Part shown: one piece after another, positions 45,662-56,522 of the stretch
Numbering within the stretch: the first letter of the stretch is position 1
How the letters are laid out: each line of letters starts with the position of its first letter
Assembly: GCF_000026145.1 (NCBI RefSeq)
Contig: NC_009445.1
Coordinates: 6,292,501 to 6,356,500, forward strand
Length of the DNA stretch: 64,000 nucleotides
Origin: Bradyrhizobium sp. ORS 278
Lineage (GTDB): Bacteria; Pseudomonadota; Alphaproteobacteria; Rhizobiales; Xanthobacteraceae
Direction: 5' to 3'
Notes under the pieces: model-generated
The model's input: the letters and a program-made list of their open reading frames with translations, nothing else
Database searches by the model: none
Told to the model about the DNA's origin: nothing
Position numbers and translations under genes: made by a program

Positions 45662-46465
45662 CTAGAGCACGATGACCCGGGTGCCGACATTCACGCGCGT
45701 ATAGAGGTCGATGACGTCCTCGTTGCGCATCCGGATGCAGCCCGACGACACGTTGGTCCCGATCGTCCAGGGCTCGTTCGAGCCGTGGATCCGATAGAGC
45801 GACGAACCCAGATACATCGCGCGGGCGCCGAGCGGGTTCTGCGGTCCGCCCTCCATGTGGCGCGGCAGATCGGGGCGGCGCGCCAGCATCTCCGCCGGCG
45901 GCGTCCAGTCCGGCCATTCGCGCTTGGCCGAGATCGTCTTCACGCCCGACCAGGTGAAGCCGGGCCGGCCGACGCCGATGCCGTAGCGCAGCGCCCTGCC
46001 CTCGCCCTGAACCAGATAGAGGAACTTGTTAGGTGTATCGATGACGATGGTCCCCGGCCGCTCCTTGCCGTCATAGTCAACGACCTGTTTCTCGTATTTC
46101 GGGTCGAGCGGGCGCTGCGTCTGATCATACGCCTCCTCGTCCGGGTATCCCTGCTGGGGCACGGCGCCCGGCGCGGCCTGCGGCGGCCCGTAATAGGACG
46201 GCTGCTGCTGATACATCGGCTGCCCCGGCGGCGGCGCGCCGCGGCCGCCTTGCTGATCGCCGAACAGGAATTCGATGAAGCCGCCGCCCATCCGCGAGCG
46301 TTCGACATAGGCCGTGCGCACCGGCGCGCTCTGCGGCGGCGGCCCGCTATAGATCACCGTCGGCTGCTGAAATCCCGCCTGAAATCCCTGGGCCGCAGCC
46401 CGGTCCAGACCGCAAGAGAAGACGCATGCGCCGGCCAGCAGCGCTGTAGGGACTAATCTGAACAT
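45662..46465 (-). CDS. L,D-transpeptidase (YkuD domain)
   Basis: Periplasmic enzyme that makes 3-3 peptidoglycan cross-links or attaches proteins to peptidoglycan. 267 aa from ATG 46465 with a signal peptide (LVPTALLAGACVFSC). A Pro/Gln-rich linker precedes the YkuD domain, which starts near residue 140 (GTIVIDTPNKFLYLVQGEG). Catalytic H227 (RIHGSNEP) and C243 (SSGCIRMRNEDVIDL) are intact. Rhizobial genomes carry many paralogues; which one this is cannot be told. Confidence 0.92.
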   Translation of the reverse strand: MFRLVPTALLAGACVFSCGLDRAAAQGFQAGFQQPTVIYSGPPPQSAPVRTAYVERSRMGGGFIEFLFGDQQGGRGAPPPGQPMYQQQPSYYGPPQAAPGAVPQQGYPDEEAYDQTQRPLDPKYEKQVVDYDGKERPGTIVIDTPNKFLYLVQGEGRALRYGIGVGRPGFTWSGVKTISAKREWPDWTPPAEMLARRPDLPRHMEGGPQNPLGARAMYLGSSLYRIHGSNEPWTIGTNVSSGCIRMRNEDVIDLYTRVNVGTRVIVL

Positions 46466-46771
46466 CGACGTACTCTGTACTGTTTCGTCTGGAGATCGTT
46501 CGTCGCACGAGGCCAGCAGGCCGTCGCTTATCGTCAATAAAGAGCAAAACCCGCTCGCTTTGGTAAACGCGGGCCCTTTCGGGATTCACCATTGCTGCAT
46601 GCGGACGCGGATTTGGTAGCTAGCGTTACTATTGAGTGAAGCCCTGGGATGATGGTTAACCGATCCTGTCAGCACACGAGATCGCGGCGCCTGCGCCAGT
46701 TCCTGGCGTGAACGCGATGTTAAATAGGCACAGCTTAGAACTGAGCGCAGCAAGAGGTCAGGGATACTATC
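46466..46771. other. divergent promoter region, no gene seen
   Basis: 306 bp between the L,D-transpeptidase and cheZ-like starts. It is less GC-rich than its surroundings and should carry both promoters. An imperfect palindrome AACCCGCTCGC...GCGGGCC lies near 46550-46577. The ATG of cheZ has only a weak upstream purine run (AAGAGGTCAGGG). Confidence 0.4.
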
Positions 46772-47551
46772 ATGGCTGTTCGCAAGCGTTTCCGTATCGA
46801 AGAAGCAATCGTCGGCCATATGCCGGAGCCCGACTTCGTGGGCGGCGAGATCGGCCCCAACCACAAGGAAATCATGGACGAGCTGCGCGCCATCCGCGCC
46901 CAGATGGCCAACGCCATTCGCAGCGGTGGACACAGCACGGCCGCCGCAGCCATCGAAGAGTCTGCCCAGCGCGAGGTCGCCGAGGCGCGCGCGCTGCTCG
47001 AGACCTATCGCGCGCAGATCGAGCAGTGCGAGAAGCTCAAGGTCGAGCTCGACCTGATCCACGACGCGATCAACCGCACCAAGGGCGAGATCGCCACTCT
47101 CCACGCCAAGAGCTTCAACGGCGAGGAAATGGCCAAGGTCAATGGCGAGCTCGGCGCCGTCGTCGGCGGCACCGAGCAGGCCACCCAGCAGATCCTCGAG
47201 GCCGCCGAGGCGATCGACCAGGCCGCCAGCGCACTCGGCAAGGTCGACTCCGCCGACCAGCAGAAGATCTTGAGCGAGGACATCCAGGAGCGCGTGGTCT
47301 CGATCTTCGAGGCCTGTAACTTCCAGGACCTGACCGGCCAGCGCATCAACAAGGTCATGACCACGATGAAGTTCATTGAGCACCACATCGTGGTGATGAT
47401 GGACATCTGGGGCGGCGTCGACGCCATCAAGGCGCATGTGCCGCCGATCGTCGACACCCGCGAGGGCGACGCCAAGCTGCTCAACGGTCCGAAGATGGAC
47501 GGCGACATCGGCCACGCCTCGCAGGACGACATCGACGCGATGTTCAACTGA
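46772..47551 (+). CDS. cheZ: CheZ-family protein phosphatase
   Basis: Probable phosphatase of a CheY-type receiver. 259 aa, mostly long helices. The catalytic signature of CheZ, FQDLTGQ, is present with D186 and Q190 in CNFQDLTGQRI, matching D143 and Q147 of E. coli CheZ. The C-terminal end QDDIDAMFN resembles the receiver-binding tail of CheZ. No chemotaxis gene lies nearby. A terminator follows the stop. Confidence 0.88.
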   Translation: MAVRKRFRIEEAIVGHMPEPDFVGGEIGPNHKEIMDELRAIRAQMANAIRSGGHSTAAAAIEESAQREVAEARALLETYRAQIEQCEKLKVELDLIHDAINRTKGEIATLHAKSFNGEEMAKVNGELGAVVGGTEQATQQILEAAEAIDQAASALGKVDSADQQKILSEDIQERVVSIFEACNFQDLTGQRINKVMTTMKFIEHHIVVMMDIWGGVDAIKAHVPPIVDTREGDAKLLNGPKMDGDIGHASQDDIDAMFN

Positions 47552-47576
47552 GCGGCGATCCGCCTTCACACCCGAC

Positions 47577-47605
47577 AAAAACGCCGGCGATCCGCCGGCG
47601 TTTTT
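47577..47605 (+). terminator. rho-independent terminator after cheZ
   Basis: AAAAACGCCGGCG, two-base spacer, CGCCGGCGTTTTT: a strong hairpin with T5, 26 bp after the stop. Confidence 0.88.
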
Positions 47606-47641
47606 CATGGATGTCCTCACGTCTCGACATACGCCCGGATC

Positions 47642-48151
47642 TCAGGCGCGCGGTCCGCAGCGGACATAGACCATGGTCTGGTAGCGGGTGGCAGCATCCT
47701 TGTCGACGAAGCGGGTGATCAGCACCCGTCCGTCGAACGAGATGACCTCGCGATCCTGCTCGCCGGCCGGCGGTCCCGCAGGACCGATGTAGTTCTTGCC
47801 GCTGGCCGAGCCCTTCAGCCGCAGTTCCTGCGGGGTCGCCTGGTCGGCCAGATGCATGATCACGCCGCCGGATTGTCCCTGGCCGATCGTATAGGGCTGC
47901 TTGCACTGCGCCAGCGCCATCTTCTCGGTACGGGCGCGGTCATTGGGATTGTTGTAGGCGGCAAGGCCCCACTTCCCCACGAGATCCTCAGCCCGAATCG
48001 TCGCCGGAACCTCCGGCTCGATGGGCGCCTCGGTCTGCTGCATGGGAGACGACGGCGACAGGCTGAAGCCCGTGCACGCTCCCAGAAGCATCGTGAGCGC
48101 TGACGCGACACCGAAATTGGCGATCGGTCGCGCGCACCGTGAACTCGTCAT
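47642..48151 (-). CDS. lipoprotein, protease-inhibitor-like (Inh/AprI type)
   Basis: 169 aa. Lipobox LLGAC with C26 after a hydrophobic stretch (ASALTMLLGAC) marks it as a lipoprotein to be processed by LspA. The mature part includes AEDLVGKWGLAAYN, a cysteine pair (AQCKQPYTI...VYVRCGPRA) and alternating strands, which resembles the eight-stranded AprI/Omp19 inhibitor barrel of rhizobia and Brucella. Family call is tentative; envelope lipoprotein is firm. Confidence 0.72.
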   Translation of the reverse strand: MTSSRCARPIANFGVASALTMLLGACTGFSLSPSSPMQQTEAPIEPEVPATIRAEDLVGKWGLAAYNNPNDRARTEKMALAQCKQPYTIGQGQSGGVIMHLADQATPQELRLKGSASGKNYIGPAGPPAGEQDREVISFDGRVLITRFVDKDAATRYQTMVYVRCGPRA

Positions 48152-48317
48152 GGCATCCCCTTAAGGAACAAGAACGTGGCTGCCCCACCCGGCAACCAAG
48201 CGCAAAACGCGCGTCAGAGCAACGACGTCGGTTGACGACGCCGCTCCACTAACATGTCTCGCCCAGGACAACATCCCCTGAACAGCCTGAACAATGGCTT
48301 AACCATCCGGCCCTTGC

Positions 48318-48346
48318 TTGACAGGAACAGCGGCAAGCCATATTCC
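48318..48346 (+). promoter_or_regulatory. predicted housekeeping promoter of groESL
   Basis: TTGACA at 48318-48323, 17-base spacer, TATTCC at 48341-48346. Good match to sigma-70-type alphaproteobacterial promoters; the CIRCE operator begins 12 bases after the -10 box. Confidence 0.7.
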
Positions 48347-48357
48347 GGCGATGGCCT

Positions 48358-48384
48358 TTAGCACTCGGAGGGCACGATTGCTAA
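48358..48384 (+). promoter_or_regulatory. CIRCE operator (HrcA binding site)
   Basis: TTAGCACTC at 48358-48366, nine bases, GATTGCTAA at 48376-48384. The consensus is TTAGCACTC-N9-GAGTGCTAA; there is one mismatch in the right arm. It lies between the predicted promoter and groES, the classical position for heat-shock repression by HrcA. Confidence 0.9.
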
Positions 48385-48482
48385 AGCCCCGAGTCACATG
48401 GTCCCACCTGGGCGCCAAATGTGGCCGGATTCAGAAATCCCGGACAATCACCGTTACCAAAGCACCCGCAAAGGGACCTGTC

Positions 48483-48779
48483 ATGGCCAAATCGAAGTTT
48501 CGTCCCCTGCATGATCGCGTCGTGGTTAAGCGCATCGACGCCGAAGAGAAGACCAAGGGCGGCATCATCATTCCCGACTCCGCCAAGGAAAAGCCCTCGC
48601 AGGGCGAGGTTGTCGCCGTCGGCCCGGGCGGCCGTGACGAGAGCGGCAAGCTGATCCCGATCGACGTCAAGGTCGGTGACCGCGTGCTGTTCGGCAAGTG
48701 GTCCGGCACCGAGGTCAAGCTGGACGGCGAGGAGCTCCTCATCATGAAGGAGTCCGACATCATGGGCGTGGTCGCCTGA
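48483..48779 (+). CDS. groES: co-chaperonin GroES
   Basis: Seven-subunit lid of the GroEL folding chamber. 98 aa from ATG 48483. [20 protein letters not shown] with mobile loop [20 protein letters not shown], and the end [10 protein letters not shown], are typical. First gene of the operon with groEL 135 bp downstream; heat-shock control through the CIRCE operator is expected. Rhizobia often carry several groESL copies; this is the HrcA/CIRCE-regulated type. Confidence 0.97.
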   Translation: MAKSKFRPLHDRVVVKRIDAEEKTKGGIIIPDSAKEKPSQGEVVAVGPGGRDESGKLIPIDVKVGDRVLFGKWSGTEVKLDGEELLIMKESDIMGVVA

Positions 48780-50558
<1,779 letters not shown>

Positions 50559-50597
50559 GCCCAACCCAGTCTCAAGCCCCCATCACGAGACGTTCAC

Positions 50598-50626
50598 GAA
50601 GGCCGCCTCCGGGCGGCCTTCTTTTT
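50598..50626 (+). terminator. rho-independent terminator after groEL
   Basis: GAAGGCCGCC, loop TCCG, GGCGGCCTTC followed by T5. Confidence 0.9.
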
Positions 50627-50708
50627 GGCCGAGTGTCCGAGTGGGGGTGCAGTGATTGCAAATCGGCGCTACAGCTAGCGCCGATTCCGCTCCCACAAGG
50701 ATTTTCAG

Positions 50709-51899
50709 ATGCGCGCGATTTTGCTTGCGCTGGCCGTGATTGCAGCGGCCGCGCCGGAACTCGGTTGGGCCCAGAGCAAGAGCGGGACCAAGGCCCCCGC
50801 CAACGAGACTCGCTACTTCACCGCCCTCGACGGCCTGATGGACGGCAATGCCGACGTGATCCTGAAGGAGACGCGCCAAGGCAAGACCGTCACCGCGGCC
50901 ACGCTCGATGTCTGCTATCCCGTCGCGAAGAATTCCGATCGCAAGGATCGCTTCGTCGTCAACCTCACCGTCAATGGCCAGACCCTGACCGGCGCGACCC
51001 AGAGCAACGGCGCCAAGGAGCCTGTCACGGTGAAGCTGACGCGCAAGCCGACCGGTGACAATTTCGAGTTCCGCGGCCAGATCGTCATCGGCAAGACGGT
51101 GACCGAAGTGGCGTCGACCGACAACGCCGATGTCAGCGAGAAGGAGTTCCAGGAGAGCCAGTCGAACGACGACGGCATCACGGCGCAGCCGAAGGACTTC
51201 ACGGATGTGTCGCCGGAGGCCGTTTCCGTTCGCCTGAAGCTGGATGCGGTGCCTGATTTCTTGAAGAGTCTGAAGGGCGAGCATGTGGAGGTCTCGCTGT
51301 CCAGCCTGATCGTGAGCTGCGACGCCTTGCGCGCGGGCGAGCAGACCATCAGCATGACGGTGGATCCCGAGCGCGCCGGGGCCCTGATCGCGAAGGCGCG
51401 CGCGACGACCGGCGTTGTCACGGCCGGCTGGACCGCAGGCACGGTCGAGATGGACCGCACCATCCGCTTCGCCGCGGCCGACTGGCGCGACGGCGACAAG
51501 ATCAACCGCGACAAGCTGGCAAACGCGATCTCAGACGTGCTTGCGAAAACCTATGCCGCCAAGCCGACCAGCGCCGCCTGGAACCCGGTGACCGGCAAGC
51601 TGAAGCTGACCTTGAAGCGACCGAGCCAGCTGATGCCCTCGCTCGACCTCACTGATGTCATCGAGCTCACCGGCCTGGTCTCGCCCGACAAGCCCGGCGG
51701 AGCCGACGCGCTGATCCTGTGGATCAGCAGCCCGACGACGACCACCGTCGACGAAAGCTCCGCTGCCAAACTTATCCTGTCCGACGAATCGTCGGGCGAT
51801 GAGGAAAGCGATGCGCGCGACGACAGCGGCACCATCGAGGAGCTCGCCAAGGCCTTCAAGGCCAAGCGCTGGGACGCGGACAACTCGGTGTGGAAGTAA
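50709..51899 (+). CDS. secreted hypothetical protein, 396 aa
   Basis: Signal peptide MRAILLALAVIAAAAPELGW with cleavage near WAQ. The mature part looks beta-rich and is acidic, with an unusual density of Thr, Asp and Lys; single cysteines at VCYPV and VSCDALR could pair. The C-terminal 50 residues are strongly acidic (SDESSGDEESDARDDSG) then helical (ELAKAFKAKRW). No family recognised. Stands alone after the groEL terminator. Confidence 0.72.
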   Translation: MRAILLALAVIAAAAPELGWAQSKSGTKAPANETRYFTALDGLMDGNADVILKETRQGKTVTAATLDVCYPVAKNSDRKDRFVVNLTVNGQTLTGATQSNGAKEPVTVKLTRKPTGDNFEFRGQIVIGKTVTEVASTDNADVSEKEFQESQSNDDGITAQPKDFTDVSPEAVSVRLKLDAVPDFLKSLKGEHVEVSLSSLIVSCDALRAGEQTISMTVDPERAGALIAKARATTGVVTAGWTAGTVEMDRTIRFAAADWRDGDKINRDKLANAISDVLAKTYAAKPTSAAWNPVTGKLKLTLKRPSQLMPSLDLTDVIELTGLVSPDKPGGADALILWISSPTTTTVDESSAAKLILSDESSGDEESDARDDSGTIEELAKAFKAKRWDADNSVWK

Positions 51900-52197
51900 G
51901 GCCTCCCCTTTCCTGAGCATGGTCCTTTGAAAGCTGGTTTATGTTTTCCGGACCATTCTTGACCGGGCCGTGTTTGAAACGAGCGTTTGGCGGGAACGAC
52001 CGTCATTCCCAGGTTGAGCTGTCGCCTTCTCCACCGCTGTCATGCTCCGCGAAGGCGGAGCATCCAGTACTCCGCAGCAGAAGATATTGAAATGAGATGT
52101 CACGGCGTGCTGGATCGTCCGCCTTCGCGGACGATGACAGCGGAGGCCTGCATCTCGATATCATTGTGACGAGAAGCCTGGAGATGCCTGCCCCGGC
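51900..52197. repeat. intergenic repeat with two hairpins
   Basis: No gene. GCTCCGCGAAGGCGGAGC at 52044-52061 and CGTCCGCCTTCGCGGACG at 52116-52133 are hairpins, each next to a CATCCAG/CTGGATC segment, so the whole forms an imperfect inverted repeat. A third type of dispersed repeat in this window. Confidence 0.6.
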
Positions 52198-52629
52198 TCA
52201 ATTCGTGTTCAGCCGGAAGCGCAGCGTCTTCGGGCCGATGAAGGTGATGAGATCGCCCTGGCGCTTCCAGTTGGTCGCCGCGCTCAGCGCGGCGATCAGT
52301 TCGTCATCGGCCTGGGCACGCGCCGCAGGACAGTTGCGGTCCTCGATGGTGCCTGCAATGAACACGACGGTGTTGCCGGCCACCGAGAACTGACCCTTGC
52401 CGCCCTTGCACCAGAGCTCCAGCACGGTCTCTCCATTATCGCCGATGTCGAGATCCGGCACCCGCTTCGAGCCAGGCTGCGGCAGCGCGTCGAGCGTCAT
52501 CTCCATGCCGAACGGAAACTCCTCCGCCGACGCGGCGGCCAACGGCACCCCCGACATCAACAGGCTTGCAACCACACCGGCCATGGTCCGCATCATGGTT
52601 GGCGTCATGGCTCGCTTCACAACTCGCAT
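52198..52629 (-). CDS. secreted META/HslJ-like domain protein
   Basis: 143 aa from ATG 52629 (AGAGGAACG upstream) with a signal peptide (MAGVVASLLMSGVPLAAASA). The mature part has the sequence pattern of META (HslJ-like) domains: VLELWCKGGKGQFSVAGNTV, IEDRNCPAARAQADDELIAA, LSAATNWKRQGDLITFIG. The two cysteines probably form a disulfide. Similarity is by pattern only; function unknown. Confidence 0.68.
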   Translation of the reverse strand: MRVVKRAMTPTMMRTMAGVVASLLMSGVPLAAASAEEFPFGMEMTLDALPQPGSKRVPDLDIGDNGETVLELWCKGGKGQFSVAGNTVVFIAGTIEDRNCPAARAQADDELIAALSAATNWKRQGDLITFIGPKTLRFRLNTN

Positions 52630-52728
52630 CGTTCCTCTCGACAGATCATCACGCACGGGGCCGCCTTGTAGGCGATCGGCTGAGTGGCCGCCAGCACGGC
52701 TCCCGCAGAAATGTGGTCCAAACATAGC

Positions 52729-52762
52729 AAACCCCGCGCCGCGGTTGCGGCGCGGGGTTTTT
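52729..52762. terminator. rho-independent terminator after the lactate permease gene, bidirectional
   Basis: AAACCCCGCGCCGC, loop GGTT, GCGGCGCGGGGTTTTT. Ends the minus-strand permease transcript 16 bp after its stop. Confidence 0.88.
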
Positions 52763-52777
52763 GTCGCAGGCGTGGTG

Positions 52778-54442
52778 CTACTTCAGCACCATCGCGGTGA
52801 ACGGGTAGACATAGGCCTGCAGGGTCACGAACAGGCCGACCAGACAGGCCAGCACGATCGAGTGCAGGAAGACGTAGCGCAGGATCGAGCTCTCATGGCC
52901 GTACCAATTGGTGGCGGTCGAGGCGACGACGATCGATTGCGCGTCGATCATCTTGCCCATCACGCCGCCCGAGGAGTTGGCCGCCCCCATCAGGATCGGC
53001 GACAGGCCGAGCTGCTCGGAGGTGATCTTCTGCAGATTGCCGAACAGCACGTTGGAGGCGGTGTCCGATCCCGTCAGCGCCACGCCCAGCCAGCCGAGCA
53101 AAGTGCCGAAGAAGGGATAGAGCACGCCGGTCGCGGCGAAGGCGAGGCCCAGCGTCGCGTCGACGCCGGACAGGCGCGTGAGCGTGCCGATCGCGAGCAT
53201 CGCCGAGATCGTGATCAGCGAGATCGCGCAGAGACGGATGGTGCGGCCATATTCGGCGATCAGCTTGCCCGGTCCGACGCCCATCAGGAAGCCGGAGATA
53301 ATCGCCGCGATCAGCATGCCGGTGCCGGTGAAGGTCAGATAGGTGAACGAGAACACCGCGCCCTCGGGCGTCGGCTTCGCGGCCACCGGCGGCATCTTGT
53401 TGATCAGCTTGTCGAGCTCCGGCACCGGATAGCTCCAGGTGAAGATCGAGTTCGCCCAGCTCTTGAAGGCGCCGTTACCCCAGATCAGCATGATGATGCA
53501 GACGATGATCCAGGGCAGCAGCGCGCCCCACAGCTCGGCCTGCGTCAGCGGCGTACGGTCGAGCGGCTTGGCGGCCGCCATGGTGGCGGCCGATTCGTCG
53601 CGGCCGCGCAGCGCCGGCGACAGCCACAGCTGTTTCGGCTGCCAGACCCTCAGGAACAGGATCAGCGCGCCCATCGAGATCAGCGAGGCGCCGATGTCGA
53701 CGATCCACGGATTGATGTAGTTCGAGATCAGGAACTGCGGGACGGCGAAGGACACGCCGGTGACCAGGATCGCGGGCCAGATGTCCTTCATGCCCTTCCA
53801 GCCGGCGAACGCCCAGATCACCCAGAACGGCACGATCAGCGAGAAGACCGGCAGCTGCCGGCCGACCATCGCGCCGAGGATGTAGGGATCGAGGCCGGTG
53901 ACCGAGGCGAGGCCCTGGATCGGCGTGCCCAGCGCGCCATAGGCGACCGGCGCGGTGTTGGCGATCAACGACAGGCCGGAGGCGGCGAGCGGCGAGAAGC
54001 CGAGGCCGATCAGCACGGCACCGGTGATCGCCACCGGCGTGCCGAAGCCGGACGCGCCCTCGAAGAACGCGCCGAACGAGAACGCGACCAGCAGCAGCTG
54101 CAGCCGGCGATCTTCCGTCACACCGCCGATCGCGCGCTTGAGCAGCTCGAAGCGGCCGGTCGAGACCGTCACCTGGTAGAGGAAGATGACGTTCAGCACG
54201 ATCCAGCCGATCGGGAAGAAGCCGGTGACGACGCCGAGCACGGTTGCGCGCAGCGACATGTTGGCCGGCATGGTGAAGACGAAGATCGTGATGATGTTGG
54301 TCAGCACCACCGCGATGATCGCGGCGATATGCGCCTTCACCTTGCCGCTGGCGATCAACACCAGCAGCGTCACCACCGGGACGGCGGCGGCCAGCGTCGA
54401 CAGCGCCGGGCTCCCCAACGGGTCGTAGACTTGATTCCACAT
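52778..54442 (-). CDS. lldP: L-lactate permease (LctP family)
   Basis: Inner-membrane H+-coupled uptake of lactate and probably glycolate. 554 aa from ATG 54442 (GGGGAAG upstream), with about 13 hydrophobic helices. Family features: WNQVYDPLGSPALSTLAAAV at the start, GAFFEGASGFGTPVAI, GALGTPIQGLASVTGLD, and near the end LTGSDTASNVLFGNLQ and ANSSGGVMGKMI. Because LldP relatives also carry glycolate, the glcEF genes 6 kb away are a possible functional partner; this is inference. Confidence 0.95.
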   Translation of the reverse strand: MWNQVYDPLGSPALSTLAAAVPVVTLLVLIASGKVKAHIAAIIAVVLTNIITIFVFTMPANMSLRATVLGVVTGFFPIGWIVLNVIFLYQVTVSTGRFELLKRAIGGVTEDRRLQLLLVAFSFGAFFEGASGFGTPVAITGAVLIGLGFSPLAASGLSLIANTAPVAYGALGTPIQGLASVTGLDPYILGAMVGRQLPVFSLIVPFWVIWAFAGWKGMKDIWPAILVTGVSFAVPQFLISNYINPWIVDIGASLISMGALILFLRVWQPKQLWLSPALRGRDESAATMAAAKPLDRTPLTQAELWGALLPWIIVCIIMLIWGNGAFKSWANSIFTWSYPVPELDKLINKMPPVAAKPTPEGAVFSFTYLTFTGTGMLIAAIISGFLMGVGPGKLIAEYGRTIRLCAISLITISAMLAIGTLTRLSGVDATLGLAFAATGVLYPFFGTLLGWLGVALTGSDTASNVLFGNLQKITSEQLGLSPILMGAANSSGGVMGKMIDAQSIVVASTATNWYGHESSILRYVFLHSIVLACLVGLFVTLQAYVYPFTAMVLK

Positions 54443-54761
54443 CGTGACTTCCCCCCAATTCTTGTTGTTGGACCCGGTCCGGCGGGGCGGATCAGGTCTG
54501 TCTGCAGGTGCCACGACCGTACGGGGACGGTCACGAAACCCGATCACAAACACGGCAGCGCCCCACTCTGCTCAAATTCTCGCGAAATCTGGCAGCGGCT
54601 GGGGTGCCTCTTGTATGCAGCATGCTACGGTTTGCCGCACGTGACCGACAAGCCGGTGGTCGCCGGGCACCTTACGACTTTCGTCTAGACAGGCGCCCCA
54701 GGGTACGGAATTCTCGTTCCACGCCAGCCTGTTAAGCCCGTTTCTGAGGAGCAGCCTCTCT
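54443..54761. other. divergent promoter region between lldP and the BacA-like exporter
   Basis: 319 bp, no gene. No inverted repeat or operator strong enough to report was seen; GAGGAG lies about 11 bases before the GTG start of the exporter. Confidence 0.4.
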
Positions 54762-56522
54762 GTGAACAATTTGCGCTCGACGCTCGCCATCGTGTGGCGG
54801 ATCGCCATTCCCTATTTCCGCTCCGAGGACAAGGTCGCCGGCCGCGCTCTGCTCGCCGCCGTCATCGCCATCGAGCTCGCGCTGGTCGCGATCGACGTGC
54901 TGGTGAACCAGTGGCAGGCCCGGTTCTATAACGCGCTGCAGGAATACGACTGGAACAGCTTCATCTGGGAGATCGGCGTCTTCGTCGTGCTCGCGACGAC
55001 CTTCATCGTGCTCGCGATCTACCAGCTCTATCTCAATCAATGGCTGCAGATCCGCTGGCGGCGGTGGCTGACGGAAACCTACCTCCGGCACTGGCTCAAC
55101 AATGCCAATCATTACCGGATGCAGCTCAAGGGCGACGCGGCCGACAACCCCGACCAGCGCATCGCCGAGGACGTCAAGCAGTTCGTCGAGCAGACGCTCT
55201 ACATCACGGTCAACCTGCTCAGCTCGGTCGTGACGCTGGCCTCGTTCGTGGTCATCCTGTGGGGCCTCTCGGAAGCGGCGCCGCTGACGCTGTTCGGCAT
55301 GGAGTACAATATCCCCGGCTACCTGGTCTGGGCGGCCCTCGTCTACGCCATCGCGGGGACAGCGCTGACGCACTGGATCGGCTCACCGCTGATCAACCTC
55401 AATTTCGAGCAGCAGCGTTTCGAGGCCGATTTCCGCTTCAATCTGGTGCGCGTTCGCGAGAACTCCGAGCAGATCGCGATGCTGCGCGGCGAGGCGGCCG
55501 AGCATGGTCTGCTGTCGAGCCGGTACGGCCGCGTGGTGCAGAACTGGTATCAGATCATGACCCGGACCAAGCGACTGACCGCGGTGACGGCCGGCTACTC
55601 ACAGGTCGCGACGATCTTTCCCTATGTCATCGTCGCGCCGGCCTATTTCGCCAAGAAAGTGCAGCTCGGCGGCATGATGCAGACGGCGTCGGCGTTTTCG
55701 AGCGTGCAGCGCGCGCTGTCGTTCTTCGTCAACACCTACCGCACGCTGGCCGACTGGCGCTCGACCGTCGCCCGTCTCGACGGCTTCGAGATGTCGATCG
55801 CAAGCGCGGCCAAGCTCTCCGGCGAGCCGCAGACCATCGACGTCGTCAGCCATGCCGGCGACAGCATCGAGCTCGCGCAGCTGCTCTTGAAGCTGCCGAA
55901 CGGCCTGCCGCTGATCGCGGCCGACGATTTCTCCATCAGGAGCAACGAGCGGACTCTGCTGACCGGCCCCTCCGGCGCCGGCAAGTCCACCTTGTTCCGC
56001 GCGATCGCCGGCGTCTGGCCGTTCGGCAGCGGCGCGATCAGTGTGCCCGGCCATGCCAAGCTGATGATGCTGCCGCAGCGGCCGTACTTCCCGATCGGCG
56101 CCTTGAAGGACGCCGTCGTCTACCCGGCGGGGGCGGACGCATTCGGCGTCGAGCCCATCAAGCAAGCGCTGGTCGCGGTCGGCCTGCCGCAGCTGGCCGA
56201 CCGGATGGATGAGGACGGGCACTGGAACCGGATGCTGTCGCTCGGCGAGCAGCAGCGTCTGGGGATCGCCCGCGCCCTGCTGCACGCGCCGCAATTCCTG
56301 TTCCTGGACGAAGCCACGGCGTCGCTGGACGAGCCGAGCGAGGCCCGGCTCTACGAGGTGATCGCCGAAAAGCTGCCGCAGACCACCGTGGTCTCGATCG
56401 GCCACCGCTCGACGCTGCACGCGTTCCACGACCGCAGGGTCGAGCTGTTTCGGGACGGCGACCGGTTCTCGCTGCGGACGGCCGCGCGGGCCGCCGACGC
56501 CCCCGCGGGCGGAGCGGAGTAG
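54762..56522 (+). CDS. SbmA/BacA-type membrane domain fused to ABC ATPase (BclA/YddA-like peptide transporter)
   Basis: 586 aa, start GTG 54762. Six transmembrane helices in residues 15-330 (SEDKVAGRALLAAVIAIELA, WQARFYNALQEYDWNSF, QWLQIRWRRWLTETYL) belong to the SbmA_BacA family. An ATPase domain follows: Walker A GPSGAGKS at 402-409, signature LSLGEQQRLG at 492-501, Walker B FLFLDEA with D516/E517. In photosynthetic Bradyrhizobium the protein of this architecture, BclA, imports plant NCR peptides and is needed for bacteroid differentiation. Several paralogues usually exist, so the exact role here is open. Confidence 0.9.
   Translation: MNNLRSTLAIVWRIAIPYFRSEDKVAGRALLAAVIAIELALVAIDVLVNQWQARFYNALQEYDWNSFIWEIGVFVVLATTFIVLAIYQLYLNQWLQIRWRRWLTETYLRHWLNNANHYRMQLKGDAADNPDQRIAEDVKQFVEQTLYITVNLLSSVVTLASFVVILWGLSEAAPLTLFGMEYNIPGYLVWAALVYAIAGTALTHWIGSPLINLNFEQQRFEADFRFNLVRVRENSEQIAMLRGEAAEHGLLSSRYGRVVQNWYQIMTRTKRLTAVTAGYSQVATIFPYVIVAPAYFAKKVQLGGMMQTASAFSSVQRALSFFVNTYRTLADWRSTVARLDGFEMSIASAAKLSGEPQTIDVVSHAGDSIELAQLLLKLPNGLPLIAADDFSIRSNERTLLTGPSGAGKSTLFRAIAGVWPFGSGAISVPGHAKLMMLPQRPYFPIGALKDAVVYPAGADAFGVEPIKQALVAVGLPQLADRMDEDGHWNRMLSLGEQQRLGIARALLHAPQFLFLDEATASLDEPSEARLYEVIAEKLPQTTVVSIGHRSTLHAFHDRRVELFRDGDRFSLRTAARAADAPAGGAE

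Noticed and set aside
52397..54688. Plus-strand open frame of 763 codons
   Set aside because: Antisense to the META-like protein and lactate permease; composition typical of a reversed hydrophobic gene.
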